Shown here: positions 7,785 to 16,067 of the stretch, in pieces
Numbering within the stretch: the stretch's first letter is position 1
How the letters are laid out: every line of letters begins with the position of its first letter
Source of the DNA: Streptomyces poonensis
GTDB taxonomy: Bacteria; Actinomycetota; Actinomycetes; Streptomycetales; Streptomycetaceae
Length of the DNA: 64,000 nucleotides
Direction of reading: 5' to 3'
Assembly (NCBI RefSeq): GCF_014650915.1
Contig: NZ_BMVW01000009.1
Coordinates: 186,001 to 250,000 of the forward strand
The notes under the pieces: model-generated
What the model saw: only the letters and a program-made list of their open reading frames with translations
Database searches by the model: none
What the model was told of the DNA's origin: nothing
Translations under genes and position numbers: made by a program

Positions 7785-7810
7785 ACCGGGAGCGGGACGC
7801 CGCTCCCGGT
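7785..7810 (+). terminator. Hairpin terminator after the XRE-PNPOx gene
   Basis: An 11-base perfect stem (ACCGGGAGCGG / CCGCTCCCGGT) with a 4-base loop lies 34 bases after the stop. There is no T-run, which is usual for GC-rich actinobacterial terminators. Confidence 0.65.
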
Positions 7811-8445
7811 GCTGCCGGAGAAACTCACGGGCGCCTCGTCCCCCGCTGCCCACGCGCCGCCTGGAGCCACTGGCTCGGGTGTTCGTCAGCCCCCGTACCG
7901 CAGCGCAGGGCGGCTCGGTCGGTATGGGGATACCGTTCCGCCCACCGTGCGGCGGCGCTTTCACTGCTCACAGCGGTGGGGTCTTACCTGAACGCTTCGG
8001 CCGAGGTCGGATGGCGGCAACCTCCTCATGGCCGGCACGGGACGTTCACCGGCCTCCTGGCCAACCAGGTACGGCGCGGCTGCTGCCGAGCGAGGAATGC
8101 CATGGAATGAGTGGCTCGGCGTACGGCCACCTGTTCCCCGCGACCGCCGATGACACCCGCCTGCTGCGGACGCCCGTCCCATGGCTGATCCAGCCCCGGC
8201 CGCCAGCACCCGAGCCACCACGCCGTCCACCGGCCTCCCGCACCTGCGCGGCGGCTGCGAGGGCGTCGACACGACCAGCGCGCCGTTCCGTACGGGCGTC
8301 GGCCGGATCGGAAACCACTGGGCTCCGGCAGACCTGGTGTGTGGCGGACCAGAGATGGCGACAGCCTAGGCGGACAGTGCCGACGCCGCCCAGTGGCCCG
8401 CGAAGTCCAACAGAGCATCCAGGCCCCTTGAGCTACCCATTGATC
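7811..8445. other. Intergenic stretch, no gene seen
   Basis: No frame gives recognisable domains or strong third-position bias. It separates the dormancy-type genes from the IS5-type remnant and is probably decayed. Confidence 0.4.
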
Positions 8446-9288
8446 ACTGAGGCCTTTTCAACCTTCGGTTGAGCTGGCGTGATGCAGGGTGAGGACGGCC
8501 TGGACGAGGCCGGTGATGCGGGTGGTCGAGCAGCGGAGTTTGCGAAGGAGCCGCCAGTTCTTGAGGGTGGCCATGGCTTGTTCGACGAGGGCTCGGATCT
8601 TGGTTTGGGATCGGTTCACGGCCTGCTGACCTGTGGAAAGCTTTCTTACCGGCCGCGGAATGGAACTCGGACCGTGCCACGGGCACCTTGGTAGCCCAAT
8701 CCGCCCAGCAAGGTATTCGGGCCTGGCCGAGGGCGTTGATGATGCCGTGTTCACGGGCCGCGCGAACGTTGTGAACGGCCCCCGGCAGTGCGGGCGAGGC
8801 CCACAGCAGCCGGCCGAACGGATCGGTGATGACCTGCACGTTCATGCCGTGCTTCTTGTGCTTCCCGGAGTAGAAGGGCCGGTCGGCGGCGATCCGGTCG
8901 ATGCGCAGGAGCGTCCCGTCGAGCAGGACGTATGCCTTCGTCGAAGCGGCCTTGACGGCCTCCTCGAGGGTGGGCGCGAGTGCGGCCAGGAGGTCGACGG
9001 CCTCGCTAATGTAGCGGTAGACCGTACTCGTTCCGATCCCGAAACCCGCTGCGAGCTGGGCGTATGTGGTTCTGTTCCGTAGATGCGCCAACACCAGCAG
9101 GGCTTGACACCCGACCAGGAGCCGGCGCCAGCGGCTCTTGATCCGACGGCGGCGTTCGCGCAGGCGAGCGGCGAGGAAGGACAGCGACCGACTGGACACG
9201 TCCAGCCCGCACGGGTAAACAAGCACGCGAAGCCTCTGGTGGGTACCGGGTGATCTTGGTCGTGAACCCGTCTACGAGGGGCTTCACC
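8446..9288 (-). mobile_element. IS5-type insertion sequence, degenerate
   Basis: The element spans a minus-strand transposase and short end repeats (TGAGGCCTTT at about 8448, TGAAGCCCCT as its counterpart at about 9288). The sequence just outside the transposase start (GACCAAGATC...GTGCTTGT.TACCC) is shared with the partial copy at 13.17 kb, showing that both are the same IS type. Exact ends are uncertain by a few bases. Confidence 0.65.
8458..9226 (-). pseudogene. IS5-type transposase with two frameshifts
   Basis: The GTG start at 9226 leads into an N-terminal HTH region (RTTYAQLAAGFGIGTSTVYR) and the first DDE segment (LLDGTLLRIDRIAADRPFYS). The frame then fails twice. The GYQGARGTVRVPFRGR block, which follows the second catalytic Asp in relatives, is in another frame. 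The C-terminal block starting KLSTGQQAVNRSQTKIRALV is in a third, ending at 8458. A complete protein would be about 255 aa. With two shifts it should be inactive. Confidence 0.8.
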
Positions 9289-9368
9289 TATCTGTCGAAC
9301 CAACTGACCAGTTCACAGAACAAGTTGGCGCACGCGCAGTGGCTGCTTGACGTCAAAACGCTGCAAGC

Positions 9369-10646
9369 TCAGGAATCGGGCACGGGCGCCTCGGCCACCG
9401 TGCCTGCCCAACCAACCATGGCTCGCTGTTCCAGACCGTCGTCATCGCTTCTCAGAGCACGTTCGCAGTCATGCCCGGTGTGCTGGAGGGAGGCATTGAT
9501 CCAGGGGAACGGTGGCCACCAAGGGGAAACATCGCCCTGCGCTCCGCTGACCGCCCAGATTGTGACCAACTCCCGGTTGCTCTCGGTCAACCAGTCGAGC
9601 ATGCCGGCGTGCTTCAACGGCCGTCGGGTTTCCATGATCTTCGTGCTGGCGGAACTCGGCGTTGGGGCAGGGCAGTCGATCAAGGGGCGCTTGACGGGAG
9701 GCCGGGACTCGTCAACTTTGACCCGGTCGGCCCGCGCGACCGCGACATCCGCAGTGAGCCGTAGCAGTTTGAGCTTCCCCCGGAAAGCATGGGCCTCCAA
9801 GGTCGCCCTGGTTTTCTCGCCCGGTCCCAGCCACGCCTGATCCACCGTGATGGGACCGAACTGGATCTGCTGCGGTGGGTGATAGGTGGCGTAGGTGTTG
9901 TAGCGGGCAGCCGGCCCGTAGTTGCCTTCCAGGGCAGCGCCCACCTTCTTCCGGTCCACGCCCGAGTCAGGAGAGTGCGTGACCTCAACTTCCGTACCAG
10001 TGATCTCGTACAGGGAGGTGAGGACCCTGATCGCAGTCTTTCCGGTGTTCTCGATGGTGACGGCCGCTCGTACCTCCAGCTGGCCGTCACGGTTGCTGAC
10101 CTGCATGATGTCGTTGCTGACCATGACGACCGGGACATCGGTTGAGGGCGCGTAGCGTGTGGTGTACCAGAACTGGGGAAGGGCCAGGCTGGCGGCCACG
10201 AGTGCGCCCATGGCTCCTAGCACCCCGCCGACCACGGTCGCCCTCTCCGGCGACTGCCGATCCCGGTTGGTGGGCGCGGCCCGGCGCGCTGTCCTGAGGT
10301 CCAGTAGGCCCAGGGCGGCTGCGGCCAGGATGGCGATGGCAGTAACGACGAGACTCGTCAACAGCTGCGGTTGCGGAACGAAGTTCGACCGGATGCGCAG
10401 TACCAGTGCGAGACCTACCACAACCGTCGCGACATCGGAGGCGAGGAGCAGGTAGATCCGAGGCCGCGCTTCACTGCGGGCCGTGAACGAGGCACCGCAT
10501 CCGACGACAATGACCAGCGCGGCAAACCCGAACCAGGCCCCGGCCAACTTGATATCTAAGTCGTCGGCAAGGAAGAGGTCCAGGGCAGCAAATGCGCCCA
10601 AGACCAGCCCGTATAAGAGCAGGATCAGCCTAAGCACAAGGTTCAT
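9369..10646 (-). CDS. Multi-pass membrane protein with a large extracytoplasmic domain, unknown function
   Basis: The protein is 425 aa from the ATG at 10646; an ATG at 10664 is also possible. The first 125 residues contain four hydrophobic helices (LRLILLLYGLVLGAFAAL, AGAWFGFAALVIVVGCG, VATVVVGLALVLRI, LVVTAIAILAAAALGLL). A fifth lies near 150-170 (GGVLGAMGALVAASLAL). About 250 polar residues then follow, resembling a beta-rich domain (VRAAVTIENTGKTAIRVLTS). No catalytic motif is visible. It lies between two IS remnants and shows normal GC. It may be a stress or envelope protein; I cannot assign a role. Confidence 0.65.
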   Translation of the reverse strand: MNLVLRLILLLYGLVLGAFAALDLFLADDLDIKLAGAWFGFAALVIVVGCGASFTARSEARPRIYLLLASDVATVVVGLALVLRIRSNFVPQPQLLTSLVVTAIAILAAAALGLLDLRTARRAAPTNRDRQSPERATVVGGVLGAMGALVAASLALPQFWYTTRYAPSTDVPVVMVSNDIMQVSNRDGQLEVRAAVTIENTGKTAIRVLTSLYEITGTEVEVTHSPDSGVDRKKVGAALEGNYGPAARYNTYATYHPPQQIQFGPITVDQAWLGPGEKTRATLEAHAFRGKLKLLRLTADVAVARADRVKVDESRPPVKRPLIDCPAPTPSSASTKIMETRRPLKHAGMLDWLTESNRELVTIWAVSGAQGDVSPWWPPFPWINASLQHTGHDCERALRSDDDGLEQRAMVGWAGTVAEAPVPDS

Positions 10647-10805
10647 GGTCCGCCCATCGGCCATCGGTCCTTGCAGACAGTAGCGAGAAGACGGCGGCTG
10701 GACATTCAAACTCGCGGGACTCCGGCGAACGGCCCACCGATGACCGCCATCAGGTTTCCCTGGTGTGCCACGCCCCATGCAGGGCCCCGCACCCGGCCGA
10801 ATAGC

Positions 10806-11053
10806 GCACGTCTCGAATACCGCCTCTTCACCAGCAGACCGCCCCGGACCCCGCGCGCACCGTCGCCACCGCCCTCGCCTGGACGATGGCCTCCGCCTTC
10901 GCCCTGCGCGGCCTCAACCTGCGCCCGCGGGTTTTCGCCTCCGTCCACACCGGCGCCCCGCAGGTCACCGTCCAGCCCCAGGTGTACGTCCCCGTCCTCG
11001 TTCAGCCCGACGCCCCCGCTCCGGACGACAACAACCGGCAGCTCAACCGCTGA
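10806..11053 (+). pseudogene. C-terminal fragment of an unidentified protein
   Basis: An 82-codon open frame without a start signal shows strong G/C third positions and a protein-like sequence (TVATALAWTMASAFALRGLN, then PQVTVQPQVYVPVLVQPD). It begins just after an in-frame stop at 10803. It seems to be the tail of a gene cut off by rearrangement. I do not recognise the family. Confidence 0.35.
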
Positions 11054-11158
11054 TCCGGTCGCTCCGCCTGGTCCTCGCCCACCCCGGCCTCGCCCTGACC
11101 GCGACGGGCAATGCTCAGCTGGCGGGAAAGGGGAGCAGGCGGCGAGGAGTAAGTGACC

Positions 11159-11404
11159 TTAGAAATGAAGGACGAGTAGCCTGGATACTACCTGCGTATC
11201 CAAGTCGATCGTAGTGGCCACTGTAGCGTCTGACGTTATGGCAACGAGCGCGGCCGCCAGGAGACGATCCTCAGCACCAGCAACTGCCCGGAACCAAGTC
11301 AATTTGAATGCCGGCGAATCTGCCATATCTGTCAGATTTATCGCTACGGTATCGTTGTGGGGACCCGCCCCATTAACTCGGCAGTCGTACGTCTTTTCCG
11401 CCAT
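11159..11404 (-). CDS. Small conserved-looking hypothetical protein, 81 aa, low-GC
   Basis: The ATG at 11404 follows GGAGG at 5-6 bases; an upstream in-frame ATG has no ribosome site. The sequence has alternating hydrophobic stretches typical of beta strands (TVAINLTDM, FKLTWFR) and a helix (EDRLLAAALVAITSD). It resembles small actinobacterial proteins with an INLTD motif and an LAAAL helix, none with known function to me. Base composition is clearly lower in GC than the flanks, shared with the nuclease-like gene 75 bases upstream. The pair probably arrived together. Confidence 0.6.
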   Translation of the reverse strand: MAEKTYDCRVNGAGPHNDTVAINLTDMADSPAFKLTWFRAVAGAEDRLLAAALVAITSDATVATTIDLDTQVVSRLLVLHF

Positions 11405-11479
11405 TAGACCTCCATCTCGAAGGGGGCGGTGAATACTGTATAATCTCGTCTCGAGATTCAGTGAGGCGGACGGGTGCAA

Positions 11480-12550
11480 CTAGCGCAGAAGCCCGGATAT
11501 AGCACTTATGGCAGTAGCCACTCCCGTCTCACCGGGGAAGCGTGCAATGCCTACGAATACGCCACAATGGTCACTTATCAGAGTTTCCGGCTTCCCCGGG
11601 CATGAGACACCTTGCGGCAAGTCCGGAATAGTTGCGGTCTGCGTTACGCGGGCGCGGTACCGTGCTGCTGGCACACTCTCCGTGGCACCGATCCCGATCA
11701 TGACCACCTCTTCAGGATCTTCAGGCTTGTGCGCCATCTTGAAGTCGGGAAATGCCTGCGCAAGACTCAGTTCATTCAGATCCCCCGCAAGCAAAGGCGG
11801 GTAGTAGAGCGACGAAGCGTCATGGCCGATCGGGCCTACGTGCCTGATCAGCTCCCTCACGACAGGCAGATCCCTTTCCGCTTTCCCGGCGTTGAAGTGA
11901 ATATTGAAAAAGTTGATCACTTTAGTCGGGTCGCTGGTGAACGCAAGCCGGACGAACGATCCGGCGATGTGTCCATTTTCGGGAATTACTACTGTAGCCG
12001 GGCCACTGGGGGTACCCCGTCCACACTTATCCGTTTGCAAGGGTCCATCAATCAATGTCTCAAGTGGCATGAGTCGAGTGCCGCGGTTACAGAGAGGTAA
12101 ACTACGACGACGGTGCGGCCCGCGCACGTCTGCATCGTGCGCGAAAGATCCGGTTGCATCATCGGATCGGTTCACGAGTCGTCCTGGGTTATAGAGAACT
12201 GACTGCGCGTGATATATCTGACACGGGATCACGCCGAAGGAAAGCTCGCTGCCGGTGAGGTAGGCGACTCGATAGGTGACGCCCGTAGCATTCCTGAATG
12301 CGGCAAGCAGGATGTCAATCTGATCGTAGTCCCCCGCGCTGACGCCGAATCCTCGCCCGCAGCTTCGAATGGGGGGCGTGAAAAGCCATCCATAGACTTC
12401 CTGTAATGCGACAATGTCAGGGGGCGTGTGCTGCTGCGCCCAGCGGGCGATACGATCTGCCCGAGTTTCCCAGGAGATCCCGGGTGGAGTGTCGCCGATA
12501 CCTGCGACGTTTACGCTGAGCACACTCAGCTTGCCGAGCTTGTCGGGCAT
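11480..12550 (-). CDS. Endonuclease/exonuclease/phosphatase (DNase I-fold) family protein
   Basis: The protein is 356 aa. The fold signature is complete in order: Asn14 (LSVNVAG), Glu51 (IVALQEVYGW), a histidine/asparagine strand (FFNIHFNAGK), LLAGDLNELS and the C-terminal ISDHCGVFVGI (the S-D-H catalytic triad end). Members cleave phosphodiesters in DNA, RNA, sphingomyelin or inositol lipids with Mg2+. There is no signal peptide, so it would act in the cytoplasm or be exported by a dedicated system. Codon use and GC are unlike the neighbours, pointing to recent transfer. The small gene downstream may be a partner or inhibitor, which is inference. Confidence 0.8.
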   Translation of the reverse strand: MPDKLGKLSVLSVNVAGIGDTPPGISWETRADRIARWAQQHTPPDIVALQEVYGWLFTPPIRSCGRGFGVSAGDYDQIDILLAAFRNATGVTYRVAYLTGSELSFGVIPCQIYHAQSVLYNPGRLVNRSDDATGSFAHDADVRGPHRRRSLPLCNRGTRLMPLETLIDGPLQTDKCGRGTPSGPATVVIPENGHIAGSFVRLAFTSDPTKVINFFNIHFNAGKAERDLPVVRELIRHVGPIGHDASSLYYPPLLAGDLNELSLAQAFPDFKMAHKPEDPEEVVMIGIGATESVPAARYRARVTQTATIPDLPQGVSCPGKPETLISDHCGVFVGIARFPGETGVATAISAISGLLR

Positions 12551-13169
12551 GAAGCAGCCCTCTCTTTGTGCGCCACATCGGATTCGTCACTTGCAGTTAT
12601 GCACGTGAGATTTATCGCTGCGGTTAAGAGGTCACTACGCATTCGTCATCAAGGGCAGCAACGCCGTAAGCAGAAGGCTGCTACTCCGATCCGGCGAAGT
12701 CAACAGGGCGAGCAAACGTCGATTGACCGGCGGGTCAGCCGGTGCGACACCTTCGAGAGCATCTTCGCTTGCTCTTCGACTCGGCTCGCGAGGACCCAAT
12801 TCATGTCAGCAATTAATGAGGAAGTTGACATGCCACGTGCCCAAAGGAGCTACTGGTTGCAGCAGAGTCTGGTTCGCCGACAACAGGAATCACGTCGATG
12901 TGCTCAGTGGCTCTGGAGTCAGCACGCTGCCGTGAACGCTCTCCGGCCGACCTTGCTGTTCGCCTTGCTGGAGCGCAGCTGTCGTAGCTAGCGGTGAGCA
13001 TGCTGTAGCCCGGAATTTGGGCAATCCATCGCTACGCCTCGGGGCCCAGGACGACCGCCGCCGTGGCGTATACGTCGGCCCAGGTAGGGTGGGGGCCGGT
13101 CACGGTTGCAGCGAGCGAGGTTCTTCCAACCTCGCGAAGGTGACTGCGGGTTGGACGGATCTGCGGAAC
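12551..13169. other. Low-GC intergenic stretch
   Basis: This continues the lower-GC composition of the nuclease gene up to about 12.85 kb and presumably holds its promoter. I see no reading frame with coding character and no domain. The composition returns to local values near 13.0 kb. Confidence 0.4.
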
Positions 13170-13505
13170 GACGAAGCTCCTGGTAGACGGATTGTCGACC
13201 AAGATCAACCGTCGTTCCAGGAGCTCCGTGTGCTTGTCTACCCGTCGGCGATTGCTCTGTCCACTGCGCACCTGCGCCACCTGAGCCGGGAGTTGGCGGC
13301 ACAACGCCGGGAGATAGGAAGTCGGTGGCGGCGGCTGACTCCTGGACGCCAGGCCCTGCTTGTCCTGGCCCATCTGAGGTGCGGCGACACGTACGCGCAG
13401 CTCGCGGCCGCATTCGGCATCGGGATCGCCACCGTGTACCGGTACATCCGTGAGGCGATCGATGTCCTGGCCGTGCTCAGGCCGACGCTTGATGAGGCGA
13501 TGGTG
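13170..13505 (+). mobile_element. Truncated IS5-type element (left end and first third of transposase)
   Basis: The transposase frame opens at a GTG at 13230 and reads through DTYAQLAAAFGIGIATVYRY to LRPTLDEAM, then leaves homology at about 13503 before any catalytic Asp. The sequence from 13170 to the start aligns with the outer end of the element at 8.4-9.3 kb. The two face each other, so they flank the 9.3-13.1 kb segment in inverted orientation. Confidence 0.75.
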
Positions 13506-13669
13506 CCGGATCGGATAAGGGCTGTATGAGGGGTTTTGCCCTGATAGGGAAGATATTTACGTTCAAAACTGTCATGTACACGACTGAATAGTGGACGGCG
13601 GTTGAACACATCGCGAAACCCGCGGAGTGAGGACTGGGCCGCTTTTACCGGCTCCGCACGCGCGCGGCA

Positions 13670-13715
13670 GCTCCTGCGGCCGGAGCACCCGAGCAGGGGC
13701 CCCGGCCGCAGGAGC
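13670..13715 (-). terminator. Strong hairpin after the metalloprotease gene
   Basis: A 14-base perfect stem (GCTCCTGCGGCCGG and its complement) encloses an 18-base loop. It lies 22 bases past the stop at 13737 on the minus strand. Confidence 0.7.
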
Positions 13716-13736
13716 ACTGGTGGTGAGCGGGACCGG

Positions 13737-15887
13737 TCAGCCGATGGCGATGCCGTCGACCAGGAAGACGGTCGACAGGTAGGTGTCTTCGGTGCCGGCG
13801 AACTCCAGCTTCACCGTCTGGCCCTTGTAGGCGGACAGGTCGACGGTCTTCTGGACGTATCCGGAGCTCGCGTTGGCGTTGGAGTAGGTGGCCAGTGCGG
13901 TGCCGTTGACCTTGACCTTGAGGGTGTCGTAGGCCGCGGAGCCGGACTCCTGGGTGGTGACCTTCAGCCAGAAGGTGAGCTTCGGGGTGCCGGTGGAGGG
14001 CACCGCGATGTTCGACTGGGACAGGGACTCGACGGCGTCGGCGCCGTAGCCCATCATCCAGGCGTACCAGGACCCGTCACGTGCGGCCTGCAGGGCCGAG
14101 TTGGTGATGATGCTGTCGCTCTGGGTCCAGCCGCTGGTGCCCTGCTCGAAGCTGCCGTTGGTCAGTGCGTTCCCGCTGGGGGGCGTGGTCGGAGAGGGGG
14201 TGGGGGTGCCGGTGCCGGGGTCGGGCAGGGCGGTGCCGACGCTGACGGCTGCCCACGCCTTGGAGACGAGGTACCGCTCCTGGGAGTTGGTGCCGTACAG
14301 GTCGGCGGCGGCCTGCAGGGTGGCGGTGCGGGCGCCGGCGTAGTTGGTGGTGGAGGTCATGTAGGTGGACAGTGCCCGGTACCAGACGGCGGCGGCCTTC
14401 TCCTTGCCGATGCCCGCGAAAGTGTCGTTGTTGCAGGTGGTGCCGGTGTGCGAGCGTCCGCCGATGGTCTTCGCGCCGGTGCCCTCGGCCGCCAGGTAGA
14501 AGAAGTGGTTGCCGATGCCGGAGGAGTAGTGGACGTCCGCCGAGCCGGCGCTGGAGGTCCAGCAGGACAGCGATTTGCCGTCGGCGGCGGGGTTGTCCAT
14601 CCGGCGCATGTAACCGGCCGGCATGTTGAGCTTCTCGCCGATGTAGTAGTCGCCCGGGTCGCCGGCGTTGTTGGCGTAGAACTCGACCATGGTGCCGAAG
14701 ATGTCGCTGGTGGCCTCGTTGAGGCCGCCGGACTCGCCGGAGTAGGTGAGGTTGGCGGTGGCGGCGGTGACGCCGTGGCTCATCTCGTGGCCGGCGACGT
14801 CGAGCGTGGCCAGCGGGGTGTTGCTGTTCTGCGAGGAGCCGTCGCCGAAGTACATGCAGAAGCAGTTGTCGTCGTAGAAGGCGTTCAGCAGGCTGGTGTC
14901 GACGTGGACGTAGGCGGGGGCGCCGCGGCCGTCATTGCGGATGCCGGAGCGGTTGAAGGAGTTCTTGTAGTAGTCCCAGGTCTTCGCCAGGCCGTAGGAG
15001 GCGTCCACGGCGGCGCTCTCGCGGCTGGAGTTGGTGCCGTTGCCCCAGGAGTTGGTGGTCTTGGAGAAGGGCCGGGCGTTCTGCTTCGGGTTCGACTGCG
15101 GGCTGTTGTACGAGTCGTAGACGATCGTGCCGCCGTGCGCGGCGTCGGTGAGGGTGTAGCCGCTGCCGGTCTGGGTGGTCTCGATGGAGACCTGGCCGAC
15201 GGTGACGCCGTTGCCGGTGCCCGTGATGCTCTGGTGCAGTTCGTACTGGTCCAGCGGCACGCCGCTGGTCGCGTCGACGATCACCGCCTCCCGCGAGGCG
15301 GGGCCGGTCTCGCCCTCGCCGGTGACGGTCGAGCGGTAGGCGAGGGCGGGGATCTTGCCGACCGCGTATACCACCAGGGTGCTGTCCTTGCTTCCGGCCT
15401 TGGCGTGCTTCACGTGCTTGGCGTGCTTCACTGCCTTGGCAGAGGCGTCGGCCGCCGTCAGCTTCGGGGTGGTGCCGGGGATCCGGATCGCGCCCTGGTG
15501 CGCCAGGTCCGAGCCGGTGATCGTGCCGTCTTCGGCGAGGTGCACCACCAGGTCGCCGCCGATCACCGGCAGGCCTCTGTAGGTGCGGTCGTAGCGCACG
15601 TGCCGGGTGCCGTCGGCGTCGATCAGCACGTCCTTGGCCACCAGGCGCTCGTCGGGGCCCAGGCCGAGCGCGCGGGCGGTCGCGGCCGCGTTCCGGCCGG
15701 CCGTGCGTATCGCCTCGCCGCGCGCGTCGGCCGTCATCGCCTGGAACCCTGCGCCAGGTCGGGCGGCAGAGGTGTCGGCGGCCGCGGTGGGCCGGGAAGC
15801 CGCGGTGGACTGGGTGACCACCACGGTCACGGAGCCCAATGCGAGGGCTGCCGCGACACCGGCCGCCAGGGCGTTCTTGCGGTTCAT
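13737..15887 (-). CDS. Secreted M4-family (thermolysin-like) zinc metalloprotease
   Basis: The protein is 716 aa with a signal peptide (MNRKNALAAGVAAALALGSV). It then has an FTP/PepSY propeptide to about residue 220, with a curious His/Lys-rich patch (KHAKHVKHAKAGSK). The catalytic M4 domain has the zinc site H367-E-M-S-H371 and the third ligand in GLNEATSD about 20 residues later, and the C-lobe has DVHYSSGIGNHFFYLA with the catalytic His. A Pro/Thr linker (TPTPSPTTPP) leads to a C-terminal beta-sandwich of about 135 residues like those that aid substrate or cell-wall binding. The enzyme should degrade extracellular proteins. It is divergent from the LAL regulator, which may control it; that link is inference. 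Confidence 0.93.
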   Translation of the reverse strand: MNRKNALAAGVAAALALGSVTVVVTQSTAASRPTAAADTSAARPGAGFQAMTADARGEAIRTAGRNAAATARALGLGPDERLVAKDVLIDADGTRHVRYDRTYRGLPVIGGDLVVHLAEDGTITGSDLAHQGAIRIPGTTPKLTAADASAKAVKHAKHVKHAKAGSKDSTLVVYAVGKIPALAYRSTVTGEGETGPASREAVIVDATSGVPLDQYELHQSITGTGNGVTVGQVSIETTQTGSGYTLTDAAHGGTIVYDSYNSPQSNPKQNARPFSKTTNSWGNGTNSSRESAAVDASYGLAKTWDYYKNSFNRSGIRNDGRGAPAYVHVDTSLLNAFYDDNCFCMYFGDGSSQNSNTPLATLDVAGHEMSHGVTAATANLTYSGESGGLNEATSDIFGTMVEFYANNAGDPGDYYIGEKLNMPAGYMRRMDNPAADGKSLSCWTSSAGSADVHYSSGIGNHFFYLAAEGTGAKTIGGRSHTGTTCNNDTFAGIGKEKAAAVWYRALSTYMTSTTNYAGARTATLQAAADLYGTNSQERYLVSKAWAAVSVGTALPDPGTGTPTPSPTTPPSGNALTNGSFEQGTSGWTQSDSIITNSALQAARDGSWYAWMMGYGADAVESLSQSNIAVPSTGTPKLTFWLKVTTQESGSAAYDTLKVKVNGTALATYSNANASSGYVQKTVDLSAYKGQTVKLEFAGTEDTYLSTVFLVDGIAIG

Positions 15888-16067
15888 CGCAATCCTTCCG
15901 CCGGGCCTTGTCGGGGAGTTGGCCGCAGAACGTCATCTGGGGTGCGGGGGGCGTTCAGCAGCGGTTGGCTCGGCTGTGGCCATGAGGCTAGGGACGCGGG
16001 GCCCGGCCGACATCAGGGCAACCCCTTGACCTGGACCGGGGAGGACCGGCGGGCGCACCATGGCCCG

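Noticed and set aside
13602..16067. Plus-strand open frame running into the LAL regulator
   Set aside because: It is the antisense shadow of the M4 protease gene (Val/Gly-rich translation); the LAL homology begins at about 16068.
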